From Auriscalpium vulgare (taxonomy: Eukaryota; Basidiomycota; Agaricomycetes; Russulales; Auriscalpiaceae), in contig JAHBBC010000016.1 of assembly GCA_019915015.1 (NCBI GenBank), forward strand, positions 1,178,001 through 1,242,000: a stretch of 64,000 bases of DNA. Direction: 5' to 3'. A program made the position numbers and the translations under genes. Shown piece after piece: positions 23,920-33,270 of this stretch. The stretch's first letter is position 1, and the number at the start of each line of letters is the position of its first letter. A model generated the notes under the pieces. That model did no database searches and was not told where the DNA came from. It was given only the letters and a program-made list of their open reading frames with translations.

Positions 23920-23985
23920 GGGAGCTCAGAGTAGACCGTTTTCGTTTCCGTTTCGTTTTCAAACGCCTTTCGTTTTCGATTCGGC
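23920..23985 (+). repeat. Left terminal inverted repeat of the Harbinger element
   Basis: Starts GGGAGCTCAGAGTAGACCG and continues as T-rich TTTCGT-type subrepeats to CGATTCGGC. It is matched in reverse complement at 27231-27295 with one single-base length difference. Confidence 0.93.
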
Positions 23986-24070
23986 GCCCCGGCGTGATAT
24001 TACATAATGTCACTCAATCTACGCCGCTGCGCGACACCGCCGCCATTGCTTTCGAGCTCTTCCACCAGCC

Positions 24071-25392
24071 ATGGCCCGTGCTACCTACCACGATGAGATT
24101 ATCGACGCATACATCACATATATGGCTATCCAGATGGCACTCATGCCTCCATCTTCAGCCACAGCTATGATGGAGCAGCTCCAACGCGATAGCTCAATCC
24201 TTCACACCATCCTATCCTCCCGCTACATCAACCCCCGTCCTCCCGTCGTTAAAGCCGCAATCTCCAGCTTGCATGGGAGTATGCACAGGATCCTGCCCAT
24301 CACCACCGCTTTATCAACATGCTCCGTGTCTCTCCCCACGTCTTCGACACTATCCTTGGCCTCATCGAGGGTCATCCCGTATTCCAGAACAACTCGAACA
24401 CCCCGCAGGAGGATATCCGAACGCAATTAGCGGTGACCCTGTACCGTATGGGTCGCTATGGCAATGGCGCATCTCTCGAGGATATCAGCCGTGCAGCGGG
24501 CTGTTCAGAGGGCGCTGTGGAGCTATACACGGAGAGATGTCAGGAGGCGCTGATGTCCTTGCATGGGATGTTTGTACGGCCGCTAACAGAGGAGGAGAAA
24601 GAGGTCGAGAAAAGGTGGATTGATGAGCAGCTTGGTTTCACGGGATCCACCTGGAGGGAGGGATGGGTGATGTACGACGGGACAATTGTTGTCCTGTACA
24701 GTCGCCCGGCCTCGACGGTGACGCGTACTACACAAGGAAGTGCAACTATGGGTTCAACGTCCAGGTATGCTGGATATCTTCTAATAGCTCCTGACTGACA
24801 TATCTGTACACAGATTGGCAATACACCGTCGAATCTACGAATCGTTGACTATTCGCTTGGCATGACCGGTTCTGCTCATGATGCATCTGCATTTGAGCAT
24901 ACTGCAGCTGTCAAGCATACCGACTGGTTCTTCAGAGGTGACGAGTTTGCATGGGGTGACTCTGCGTACCCTGTCAGCTCGCGGACCATCCCAGTTCACA
25001 AGAAACCAGCGTCGTTAGACCGCTCAAATGCCTTATTCGACAAACACGTAGCTCGCCTACGCGTTCGCTCTGAACACACCATGGGTGCACTCAAGGGCCG
25101 ATGGCAATCCCTTCGTGGCTTACGGCTCAATATCCGTTACAATCGGGACCATATACGAGCGTGTCGGTGGATTTCATGTTGCATCATCTTGCACAACGCA
25201 GTGCTCGACATCGAAGGATGGGCGAGTGGGACAAGCTTTGCGACTTGGCACTCACGTGCTCAGGAAGAGGACGATAGGGGGGAGCCAGATGATCCTATAG
25301 ATGATGATATCACAGAGGATGATGATTGCGAGGCTAGGAGACGTGGCCTTGTGGCAGAAATAGTAGCCGCTCAACGAGCAGGACTTGTATAA
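24071..25392 (+). CDS. Harbinger transposase (DDE_4/HARBI1-like nuclease), two apparent frame breaks
   Basis: Starts ATG 24071 (MARATYHDEIID) and ends TAA 25390-25392, with one intron at about 24765-24813. The RNase-H-like triad is visible: Asp in VMYDGTIVVL, Asp in WGDSAYP, Glu in RVRSEHTMGALKGRWQ. The segment QLAVTLYRMGRYGNGAS with SRAAGCSEGAV is the helix-turn-helix-like region upstream. The conserved reading moves to another frame twice: near 24254-24258 (before WEYAQDP) and at the CCC run 24705-24707 (before DGDAYYTRKCNYGFN). Each is explained by one missing base. It cuts and joins transposon ends in the nucleus. Whether this copy encodes an active protein depends on whether these breaks are real. 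Confidence 0.85.
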
Positions 25393-25507
25393 ATGAACAA
25401 GATTAAATCTGAGATTGTAAAGAGTAAGAGAGATATAATCAGAAAGAAGAAAGGACTGTGTAGCATTAAATGAGAGGCTGCAGTTAGAAAGGACAAAAGC
25501 AAAATGA

Positions 25508-27099
25508 TCAGACTAAGCCTCGCTCCAACTCGTCTGGAACCACAGATGATCCTCGTCCAAGATCTCTGTCCAACTGGCTCTCATCCCAGGGAGGACTATT
25601 TTCTCTCTGGCTTGTCATCTCGCTCTCGGGCTCATCATCCGGAGGTGTCGATGCGCGCGGCAGAGATGAAGGCGTCGATGCAGCGGTTGACATAGAGCCG
25701 TGCGTGAGATGGAACGAGCGGGCGTAGCGGCGGCGACAACCAGAGGAGGATTCTGAAGGCGCGATATATTTTCACGGAGATCTTGAAGCTGCAGCTGAAG
25801 GTCATCGTCAAGTGCTTCCGACTTGCGGCGATACTCATCGTTCGTCCACAAGCCAATCTGCAGCTCACGAAAGAGGCGGTCGTGGCGATCGCGAGCGTCT
25901 TGGCGAAGACTATTCATGTCATCGCGCAGCCTGTCGACAGCTTTGCGGATGTTCTCTTCCTTTGACACCGCAAAGCTACGCCTGCCACATGAATTAGTCC
26001 ACGTGCATTACCAACAACTAGTATTACTTACTCGATGGACTCCTTCAGTATGTCTTGAATGCCGGTGCGTGACGTGGGCTTGAAGCGACCCTTCAGCTCT
26101 CCAGCTTCTCTTCCGACAGGTGTGCGGGAGTCTTCTTCGCACTTGCTTGCGACGAGGGCGGCACGCGGTTCTCTTTGGGAGTGTGTGGCGTCTGCGGTGG
26201 CGATCCCGGGCCGGGTGCGGTCGCAGAGAGTCTTGCGCGAGAGGCGCCGGGCCATCGTGAACGCGTAGGACGGGGTCTATGTCCTCTTCGCGCGGTTGCC
26301 GCACAGGTGGCGCGTCGTCGGGAGGCTGATAGTGCACTGTGCGGTGACCGTCCGGACCAACCCCAGTCGTGATGATGATCGGGTTTTCATTTGGGCGGGT
26401 GGCAAGGATCGCGTGAATTCGGGGGAAGACAGCGAACTCGGCCTCGATCTCCTCTGCACAGGATGTGTTAGCCTCCAGCGTGCTCATCGGAGATCACAAA
26501 ATGAACTTACGCCAGATATTCTTGTGGCGTGCATCGGTATCCTCGGATGGGCCATCTGGCCCTATGTAGCAGACCAAATACTCATCTGGACCATCGTCGG
26601 CATCACCTGTGTCGACGATGGCCTCATTCCCAGTGAGGACACCTCCACCCGTGCACTTAATGCGCCGAACCTTGGAGTGATAGGTGATGCGTAGCCTACA
26701 CAAGCCTGTGAGCACGTATGAGGCATCCAATAAGGGTATGGACATACTGATTTATTTTCCCGAGCACCTTTGCTCCCAGACTGACGAAATCCGAGTCCGG
26801 AGCATCCTTCCAGAGGATGCGAGCAAGCCGCTGACCCGCTGCGACCTACTTTCTCCGCTTTCTTCTGGAAAGATGTCAGTAACAAAGCCCAGATGATGCG
26901 TGGGCCACCTGCATACCTCACCACGCTTGTTACCAAACATAACCTTGCGATTTTGCGGCTGTTCGAGCTCCGTGATGAGCTGCAGGAGCAGCTCATTTGG
27001 CTTCTTATTTGTGCCCCAGCTGATGTTCTCCTCACGGGATTTCTTGCCCGGAGCTGTCTCAGGCTGGTCGGAGTCCGAGCGGCCGCGTTTCCGGGGCAT
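25508..27099 (-). CDS. Harbinger accessory protein (second element-encoded gene), apparent frame breaks
   Basis: Starts MPRKRGRSDSD at 27099 with a basic nuclear-signal-like N-terminus and ends TGA at 25508. Several introns join NELLLQLITELEQP, VAAGQRLARILWKDAPDSD, RITYHSKVRRIKCTGGG, DEYLVCYIGPDGP and AILATRPNENP. The C-terminal part (SKEENIRKAVDRLRDDMN onward) is a predicted coiled coil followed by a Pro/Ser/Asp tail. It resembles proteins found opposite Harbinger nucleases in agaricomycetes. In the superfamily the second gene encodes a DNA-binding helper that brings the transposase to the nucleus and ends; this role is inferred here. Frame changes lie near the GGGG run at 26272-26275 and near 25727-25736. 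Confidence 0.7.
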
Positions 27100-27230
27100 T
27101 AAGAGAGTAGGAGAGTGTAGATTAAGGAGGTATCGCGAGGGAATGAGTGTGTGAGACACGAAGACGCCGCACAACGCGAGCGTCACCTAAAGTCACACGA
27201 TTGTCACACATCGGGTCACTTATGCCGCGG

Positions 27231-27295
27231 GCCGAATCGAAAACGAAAGGCGTTTGAAACGAAACGGAAACGAAAACGGTCTACTCTGAGCTCCC
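27231..27295 (-). repeat. Right terminal inverted repeat of the Harbinger element
   Basis: Reverse complement of the left repeat at 23920-23985, ending GAGCTCCC and followed by TAA. One T fewer than the left copy in an internal T run. Confidence 0.93.
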
Positions 27296-27515
27296 TAATA
27301 CTGAGGCGAGGATTCTCTGCCGCGCTGCGCTCAACTTGTTTGCGGCCTCCGACCTCGCGTTCCCAAGAAGCGAAATATCGCAAGTTTCGGATAACAGTAG
27401 AGAACCATTTACTGTCCACACGGCACAGTCTCACATCCAGTGTGCCCAAGATTGTTTGCCCGCAGCAATCCCATTAAATAAAGCGCCCTGGGCAGTTGTT
27501 TTCGACACCGGATCC

Positions 27516-29199
27516 ATGGTGGTGAGCAAAATCCCTGCCTACCACATGCTGCTGCTTTAGCTTCCCCAGAAAATATCAGTCCTCCAACATGCCCCTTCTA
27601 CCCACCTCCCCGCGCGCCCCGGCGACCCCACGCCGACGCACCGCAACCTCGACCCCTTATTACATCCCTTCGCACGAGCCCGTGAACGCACACGCGCGCT
27701 GAATGCGGCAAAGATGGAGCGCATGTTTGCGAAGCCTTTTCTTGCGAGCCTTGAGGGGCATGTCGACGCCGTTGAGGTGCTTGCTCGCCGCCCGGAGTCG
27801 GTCACAGATGTCGCGAGCGGATCCTGGGATGGAGGTACGTATTGTTAGCCATTTTGCAGCCCGAATATCCCTGAGGCTTCCCTGTTGCACAGAGATTATT
27901 GTGCACAATCTAGCGCGAAGGACGCATGTGGCGAAGATTCCGGGTGCGCACAAGGGGAAGCTATCGGGGTTGTGCTGGGCGGACGAGGAGCGGATACTGA
28001 GCTGTGGGGTGGATCGTAACATCAAGATGTGGGATGTCCGTTCAAGTTCACAGATGGGAACATCAGATGTGGGGCCGTCGGAGGTGCGTTCTCCCCGTTT
28101 CGAACGTGCCATTCTCTGACGCTTCGCAGGTCAAGCCTCTTGCGGTTTTTCCAGGGAAATTCTCCTTCAAGTGAGTGACTGATCGCATTATGCAGATGTG
28201 ACTGACAGCTTGCGCTCCGAACAGCTCAATAGATCATCACCGCACAGACCCGTTGTTTGCAACAGCGTCAAGCATCGTCCAAGTGTGGGATGAAACAAAA
28301 AGTGCACCTGTCTTGGATATCACATTCTCCACCGCTGCCGAGACCGTGACTCGTATCCAGTTCAACCCGTCAGAGTCCTCAGTACTCGCGAGCATAGGTT
28401 CTGATCGAACCTTCACGCTATATGATGTAAGGACTGGCAAAGCAGAGAGACGTATTGTCATGCAAGTACGTACCAACTCTACTCTCTGCATCTCATAATA
28501 CTGACGAACAGCATTCAGATGCGCAGCAACGATCTCTCGTGGTCACCCACGTTTCCCACAACCATTCTCCTCGCCTCCGAAGACCATAACCTATACACCT
28601 TCGACATCCGGCGGCTCAACAACCCCACACAAATATACAAAGCTCACGTCGCCGCCGTGACGACGTGCGATTGGAGTCCAACAGGCACTGAGCTCGTGAG
28701 CGGAGGTTGGGATCGAACGGTGCGGATATGGAAAGAGGGGCAGGGCACGCACCCAGAGGTGTACCACACAAAGCGCATGCAGCGTGTGCTGTCGAGCGCG
28801 TTCACGGCAGACGCGCGGTACGTGCTATCTGGCTCGGACGACGGCAACGTGCGCGTGTGGAAGGCAAATGCGTCGGAGAAGCTTGGTATCGTGACAGCGC
28901 GCGAGCGAGCTGCGATTGAGTACCGGGACACCCTGAAAGACAAGTGGCAAGCGGACAGAGAGGTGGGCAAGGTGCAGCGGTAGGTCGTTTATTTGTTTCT
29001 CCGATGTCATTCCCTCATATTGCTCGTGTGCATTAGGAGTCGACATATACCGAAACCAGTGTACAAGGCCGGTAGTCTCAAGCGCACGATGCTGGAGGCC
29101 CAGCGCGTCAAGGAGGAGAGGAGGCGGAAGCACACGCGGGCTGGAGAGAGCAAACCAAAAGCAGAAAGGAAGAAGGTGGTCATCGCAGAGCAGACATAG
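27516..29199 (+). CDS. SOF1: SOF1/DCAF13 WD40 protein, 18S rRNA processing
   Basis: Seven exons give 455 residues. The first exon is only six bases (ATG GTG, 27516-27521) and continues KISVLQHAP from 27570. Family marks: HRNLDPLLHPFARARERTRALNAAKMERMFAKPFL, in two parts, then WD40 repeats with SGSWDG, IKMWDV, LYDVRTG, VRIWKEG and SGSDDGNVRVWKA. The C-terminal Sof1 domain is RHIPKPVYKA then a Lys-rich tail. Sof1 is part of the U3 snoRNP/SSU processome that makes 18S rRNA in the nucleolus. Length agrees with yeast (489) and human (445). It directly follows the transposon insertion by about 220 bp and is intact. Confidence 0.93.
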
Positions 29200-29429
29200 T
29201 ATTTGTTCTCCGTAGCTCTGCTATCTCGAGTGTCCAAGTCTACTTGAAGGTGAGCGACTCCGAGTCGGAGGCAGTGGCACCCTGACCCCGGGGACCGTGC
29301 CCTTCTCGGCCAATGCCGATAAATCGAGGGCAGCACAGCGCGGCCAGCATTGTTGGCTCTTCCGGTTTCCCTACCACCAACCGCCACCACCACCCATCAC
29401 CCTGCTTACCTTTCAATCCTTCAGCGAGC

Positions 29430-31566
29430 ATGTCTGACTCCGATGGTGACTTCTCAGACGAGTTGCTCGAGCTCGCCGGCGCGACCGAGAAGAAGCGCAA
29501 GAGAAAACAGGGCTTGTCCAAGAACGCAGACAACAAGAGGCGCAAAGCATCGTGCGTTTGTAGCTGCTCGACATGGGCACGGCCAGTTCTGAACGATTTT
29601 GTTAGTCTCTCTGAATCTGATGCCAACGAGCCTGAGAGCGAAGAGGAGGATGGCGCCACCAATCCGTATCCTCTGGATGGCAAATACACCGACGAGCTCG
29701 ACCGACAGCGGTAGCCAGCACCCATGTCTACTTTGGCCCGAATTGCTGACGAGGATCGTCCATAAGACTACTGGAAATGCCGGAGATTGAGCGCGAGGAT
29801 GTGCTTGCACAGCGTCTGGAAGAGATGCAGCGGATACAGGACAAGCGCAACCTCGATCAGATGCTGAAGGCTCAGAAGGGTGGCGACGACAGTGTTTCGA
29901 AAGCGGCGAAGCGTGCGTGGCTATCTCTACGCGTACGACGTTATAGGTGACTTGGGACGCATCCAGGGCAGCACGCTGTACGTGGAGCCACGAAGGAGAA
30001 GTCGCGTAAGCTAGATGAGCTGAAGGCACGGAGGAAGGCCAAGGACGATAGCAAACGCGTGAGCCTACAAGCACTATGTTCCCTCCAGTTGCTGACGGCC
30101 GTTTACAGACCCGCAACTCCCCTAAGCGCGACCGGTCTTCATCGCCCATGGAGATGGAGACTGACGACGAAGATGACGAAGACGGCCAGATCAGCAAACT
30201 TGAACAGGAGCAGGAGCGTGATTTGAAGTTCTTCAGTCAGGCGCGTCCGGATACCGAGCCCTTGAGTATCGACGACCTCAGCAAGATTCGGTTGACCCGA
30301 GACCAGCTAGCAAAACATCATCTTGCGCCTTGGTTCGAAGATTACATCACAGGTATGCTAACGCTTTCATGTGACATATGTCCACTTATACAACTCTACA
30401 GGGGCTTTCGTACGCTACTTAATTGGTCAGGAAGACGGGAGACCAATCTACCGCGTTTGCGAAGTCACGAGTTTGTCATTCTTTGCTCGTCTGGGAATTC
30501 TTCTGACACTAAGGTCTCCTCAGAATTGAACACAGATGGCGGCAAGGTGTACAAAATCAACGATAGCCTCGCCGATGCGACCATCACCGTCCAACACGGC
30601 AAGTCCATCGCGGCCTTTCCGATGGACAAAGTGTCGAACTCTATCTTTACCGAGGTCAGTTCAGACGACTGTATTACCCATCTAGCATCTATTCAGGTGG
30701 CCCCTAGCGCGAGTTCGACCGCTTCGTGAAGGTGTGTGAGCAGCAGAAGGTCAAGCTACCCAATAAACGCCAGATCGAGAAAAAACAAGCGCAACTCTTG
30801 AAGCTACCTACCCAGCCTATGACCGAGGTCTGTTCCTGACCAGCAACGCACTGATGCCCGCTGAGCCGCGCACCACTCCAGAATGATATCAATACCATGC
30901 TCGCGCGCAAGGCGAAACTCCAACCCGCAAAGCAGTCTGCCACGCACATCGCCATGGAAAAGTCGCGCCTCAACCAAGAGCGTGCTCTCGCTGTACGGCG
31001 TAATGACCTTGTCGAGGTCGCCGTGCTCGACGGCAAGCTCGCAGAGTTGCACGCGGAGCACCCCGAGCTAGCTACGCCCGCGCTGGTCGCCGAGGAGGAG
31101 GACCTAAGCTCCAGGCTCGCAAAGGTCAACGAACGCAACCGCAAAGCGAACCTTGAGGCGGTGCGCAAGGCGGAGCTCCAGGAAATGGAGCGCAAGCGGC
31201 GTGAGCGGAGGCTCGCCGCGCAAGGTGGCACACCGGTCATCGACCCGAGTGCACGCCTGAAAATCACACCGCGGCTCTTCGCATCGAGGTCGGTCATCTT
31301 GCGTCGCCTGCCATCCGTGGTTCTAAACGGCTCGCGACTGCTCGTACGCACTTTTATTTTGGTCGTGTAGGTCCGGCACGCCGAACACGCACACGAATGG
31401 CACGCCTGCGCTAGGCGCGACGCCGGACCATCGCTCGATATCGCCTCTCCCGCCGACGGCGCTGGCGAGTGCAGACGCGAGCCCGCAGAAGACGCCGGCG
31501 CCCGCGAAGCGTGACTTCGCTTCCCAGGTTCTGGACACTCTCGAGTTCAATCTAGGCGATTTCTAG
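29430..31566 (+). CDS. RTF1: RTF1, Paf1 complex subunit with Plus3 domain
   Basis: Multi-exon gene beginning MSDSDGDFSDELLELAG. An acidic N-terminal region (ESDANEPESEEEDG) and MPEIEREDVLAQRLEEM are followed by VRGATKEKSRKLDEL, the segment of Rtf1 that promotes histone H2B ubiquitylation. The Plus3 domain starts at DLSKIRLTRDQLAKHHLAPW and includes GAFVRYLIGQ and RPIYRVCEV; it binds Spt5. A coiled-coil-like region (ARKAKLQPAKQSATHIAMEK and on) follows. The C-terminus ends DTLEFNLGDF, like the Paf1-complex-binding tail. The protein acts on elongating RNA polymerase II in the nucleus. A last intron near 31290-31370 must be removed to join ASR to SGTPNTHTNG. Confidence 0.92.
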
Positions 31567-33270
31567 ACATCATCGTCAAACATCTTCAAGTTCTGCCGTG
31601 TCTCCAAGTTTATTTCGCTGTCGGGCCCTTCGTCGCTGTGTTGTAATAATGCTTTCTTTCACCCACGGATCGGATAGTCGTGACCTCGCAATGTATATAC
31701 ATCTCTGCATATTTTCTCCCCTTCACTAACTACTAATACCCCATGTAAAGCGACGCCGGACTCATTTATCCAGTCGTCAGCATGCGAGTATTGCCTGCGA
31801 CCGTCTCCTTTCTCTCACGCGGGGGCTTGGCGCGTCCGCCGACACGCTTCGCCCACCCGACTATTTCTTGAGCCTTCTCACTTGTTCCCACTGTGTTCGT
31901 CGGTCAGTGGACGCGTCGGTATGGATACCGTGACAACCGCCTACGTCTTGCCAGTTCTCGATTGTCCCTGTGACCCGTATCGTTGCGCCTGGGCTGGTAA
32001 GTCCAGGCACGTCAGGGCCTGACGAGCGCACGATCTGTCGCATTTATTGGAGGGTGACGCGGGCGAAGGTTGGCTTGACGGTCGGCGGACATTTGACCCA
32101 TGTATCATGTAGCTTTGGCAGTGACTGACACTGACCGTTACGTTCAGATTGATGACGAACGTTCTTACGGCTTCAGAGGATATACCACACACACGGTGGA
32201 CACGTAGCCTTCCCCTTGTAAGTACTCACCTGGAAGCACAACCATGTTGCGTTGATGGCAAGTACGCACGGAGGACGTCGACCCGATGAGCGAGGTAAGT
32301 ATCCTAGCCTACGTACATCATGGAGTTAAGAACTTCCAGTGACCCCTCGGTGATGTGAATCGCAGCATTCAGAAGGTGGAGGTGAAACCTCCGCTCCGCC
32401 CGGGTTGGGCGCGGACGGGTGAATTAAGTCCTTGAGCACTAGTACTGCTGGCATCGAGTTGGCAATATATGAGATCCTGCTCTCCGGAGCTGTGACACAC
32501 AGCCGCGCACTGGCAGGCCGACTGTGCCCGGAACAATCAATCAGAGCCTTGTGCTGGTGACGAGCGTCACTCGGAGTCTCCGCGTCAATCGCATGGCCTC
32601 CGGCTGGACGAGCATACCCCGGCTGTCCCTAAGATTCAATATTGCTGTAATAACTCAGGAGTCCGGGCGGTTCGATCAGTTACGGATGACGATCCGTACG
32701 GGGCGAAGAGTATTCGTATATAAAGGGCGGTCGCTACGATGAGTTGCCCCGTAGTTCGGCTCTGATGTCGTCGCGATGTGTTCAAGGCGGTGGCAACAGT
32801 GTCATGCCAGTCACTTCGACCGCCTGCACCCATCTCTTGCCAACTGCCAGCAGCTGCCAGTGTCGGTCTCTTGAAGGTTGCACTCAGAAGGTTATCACGG
32901 CGCTTCTGCGGCCATCGAGTCTGATATTGGGCCGGTCTGCTTCGAGACGCCCGGTTGCAGTTGCTCTGATTGCACAGGCACATATACAGGCCGATGGATC
33001 TCGTGTATCTCGTTGTCTAGCAGATCGAGCGCCCGCTCTTGCCCACAGATGCCCTTTGCCGCCTGAGCTTTGCCGGTCCGTCCCTCTCTTCCCGCCACCA
33101 CCAGCGGCCTCGGCTTCCGCTCCTCTTCTTGCAGCCAGTCTGCATTTCCATTCTTTTTTCCCTTCCTTCGCCCTTCGCTTTCTTTCTTCGCGACTCTGCT
33201 GGCAGGTCCCAGCCTGGAGATGCAATTTGTTTCAGCGCAAGGCCGCATCTGATTCGCTTTCCTGCGGTTC
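31567..33270. other. Long intergenic region
   Basis: About 1.7 kb. A 60-codon minus-strand frame (31861-32043, MRQIVRSSGPDV start) has protein-like composition but a stop directly before its ATG and no recognised homology. A plus-strand TATATAAA lies at 32717-32724 and a pyrimidine-rich tract at about 33147-33195, both upstream of the membrane-protein gene, so its leader probably lies here. No RNA gene was recognised. Confidence 0.4.
32717..32724 (+). promoter_or_regulatory. TATA box, probable promoter of the membrane-protein gene
   Basis: TATATAAA on plus, about 550 bp before the next plus-strand ATG (33271). The distance implies a long or spliced 5' leader. Confidence 0.35.

Larger units (their letters stand above)
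23920..27295. mobile_element. PIF/Harbinger-type DNA transposon with two genes
   Basis: A 3.4 kb element bounded by 66 bp (left) and 65 bp (right) inverted repeats that differ by one T. Between them lie a DDE-type transposase on plus and an accessory gene on minus, converging near 25.4-25.5 kb, the organisation expected of PIF/Harbinger elements. The flanking trinucleotides are TAG (left) and TAA (right), a near-match to the TWA-type target duplication of the superfamily. Near-identical ends imply fairly recent insertion. Both genes show small frame breaks, so autonomous activity is uncertain. Confidence 0.9.

Noticed and set aside
31861..32043. 60-codon minus-strand frame after RTF1
   Set aside because: A stop sits directly before its ATG, no exon partner was found and no homolog is recognised.
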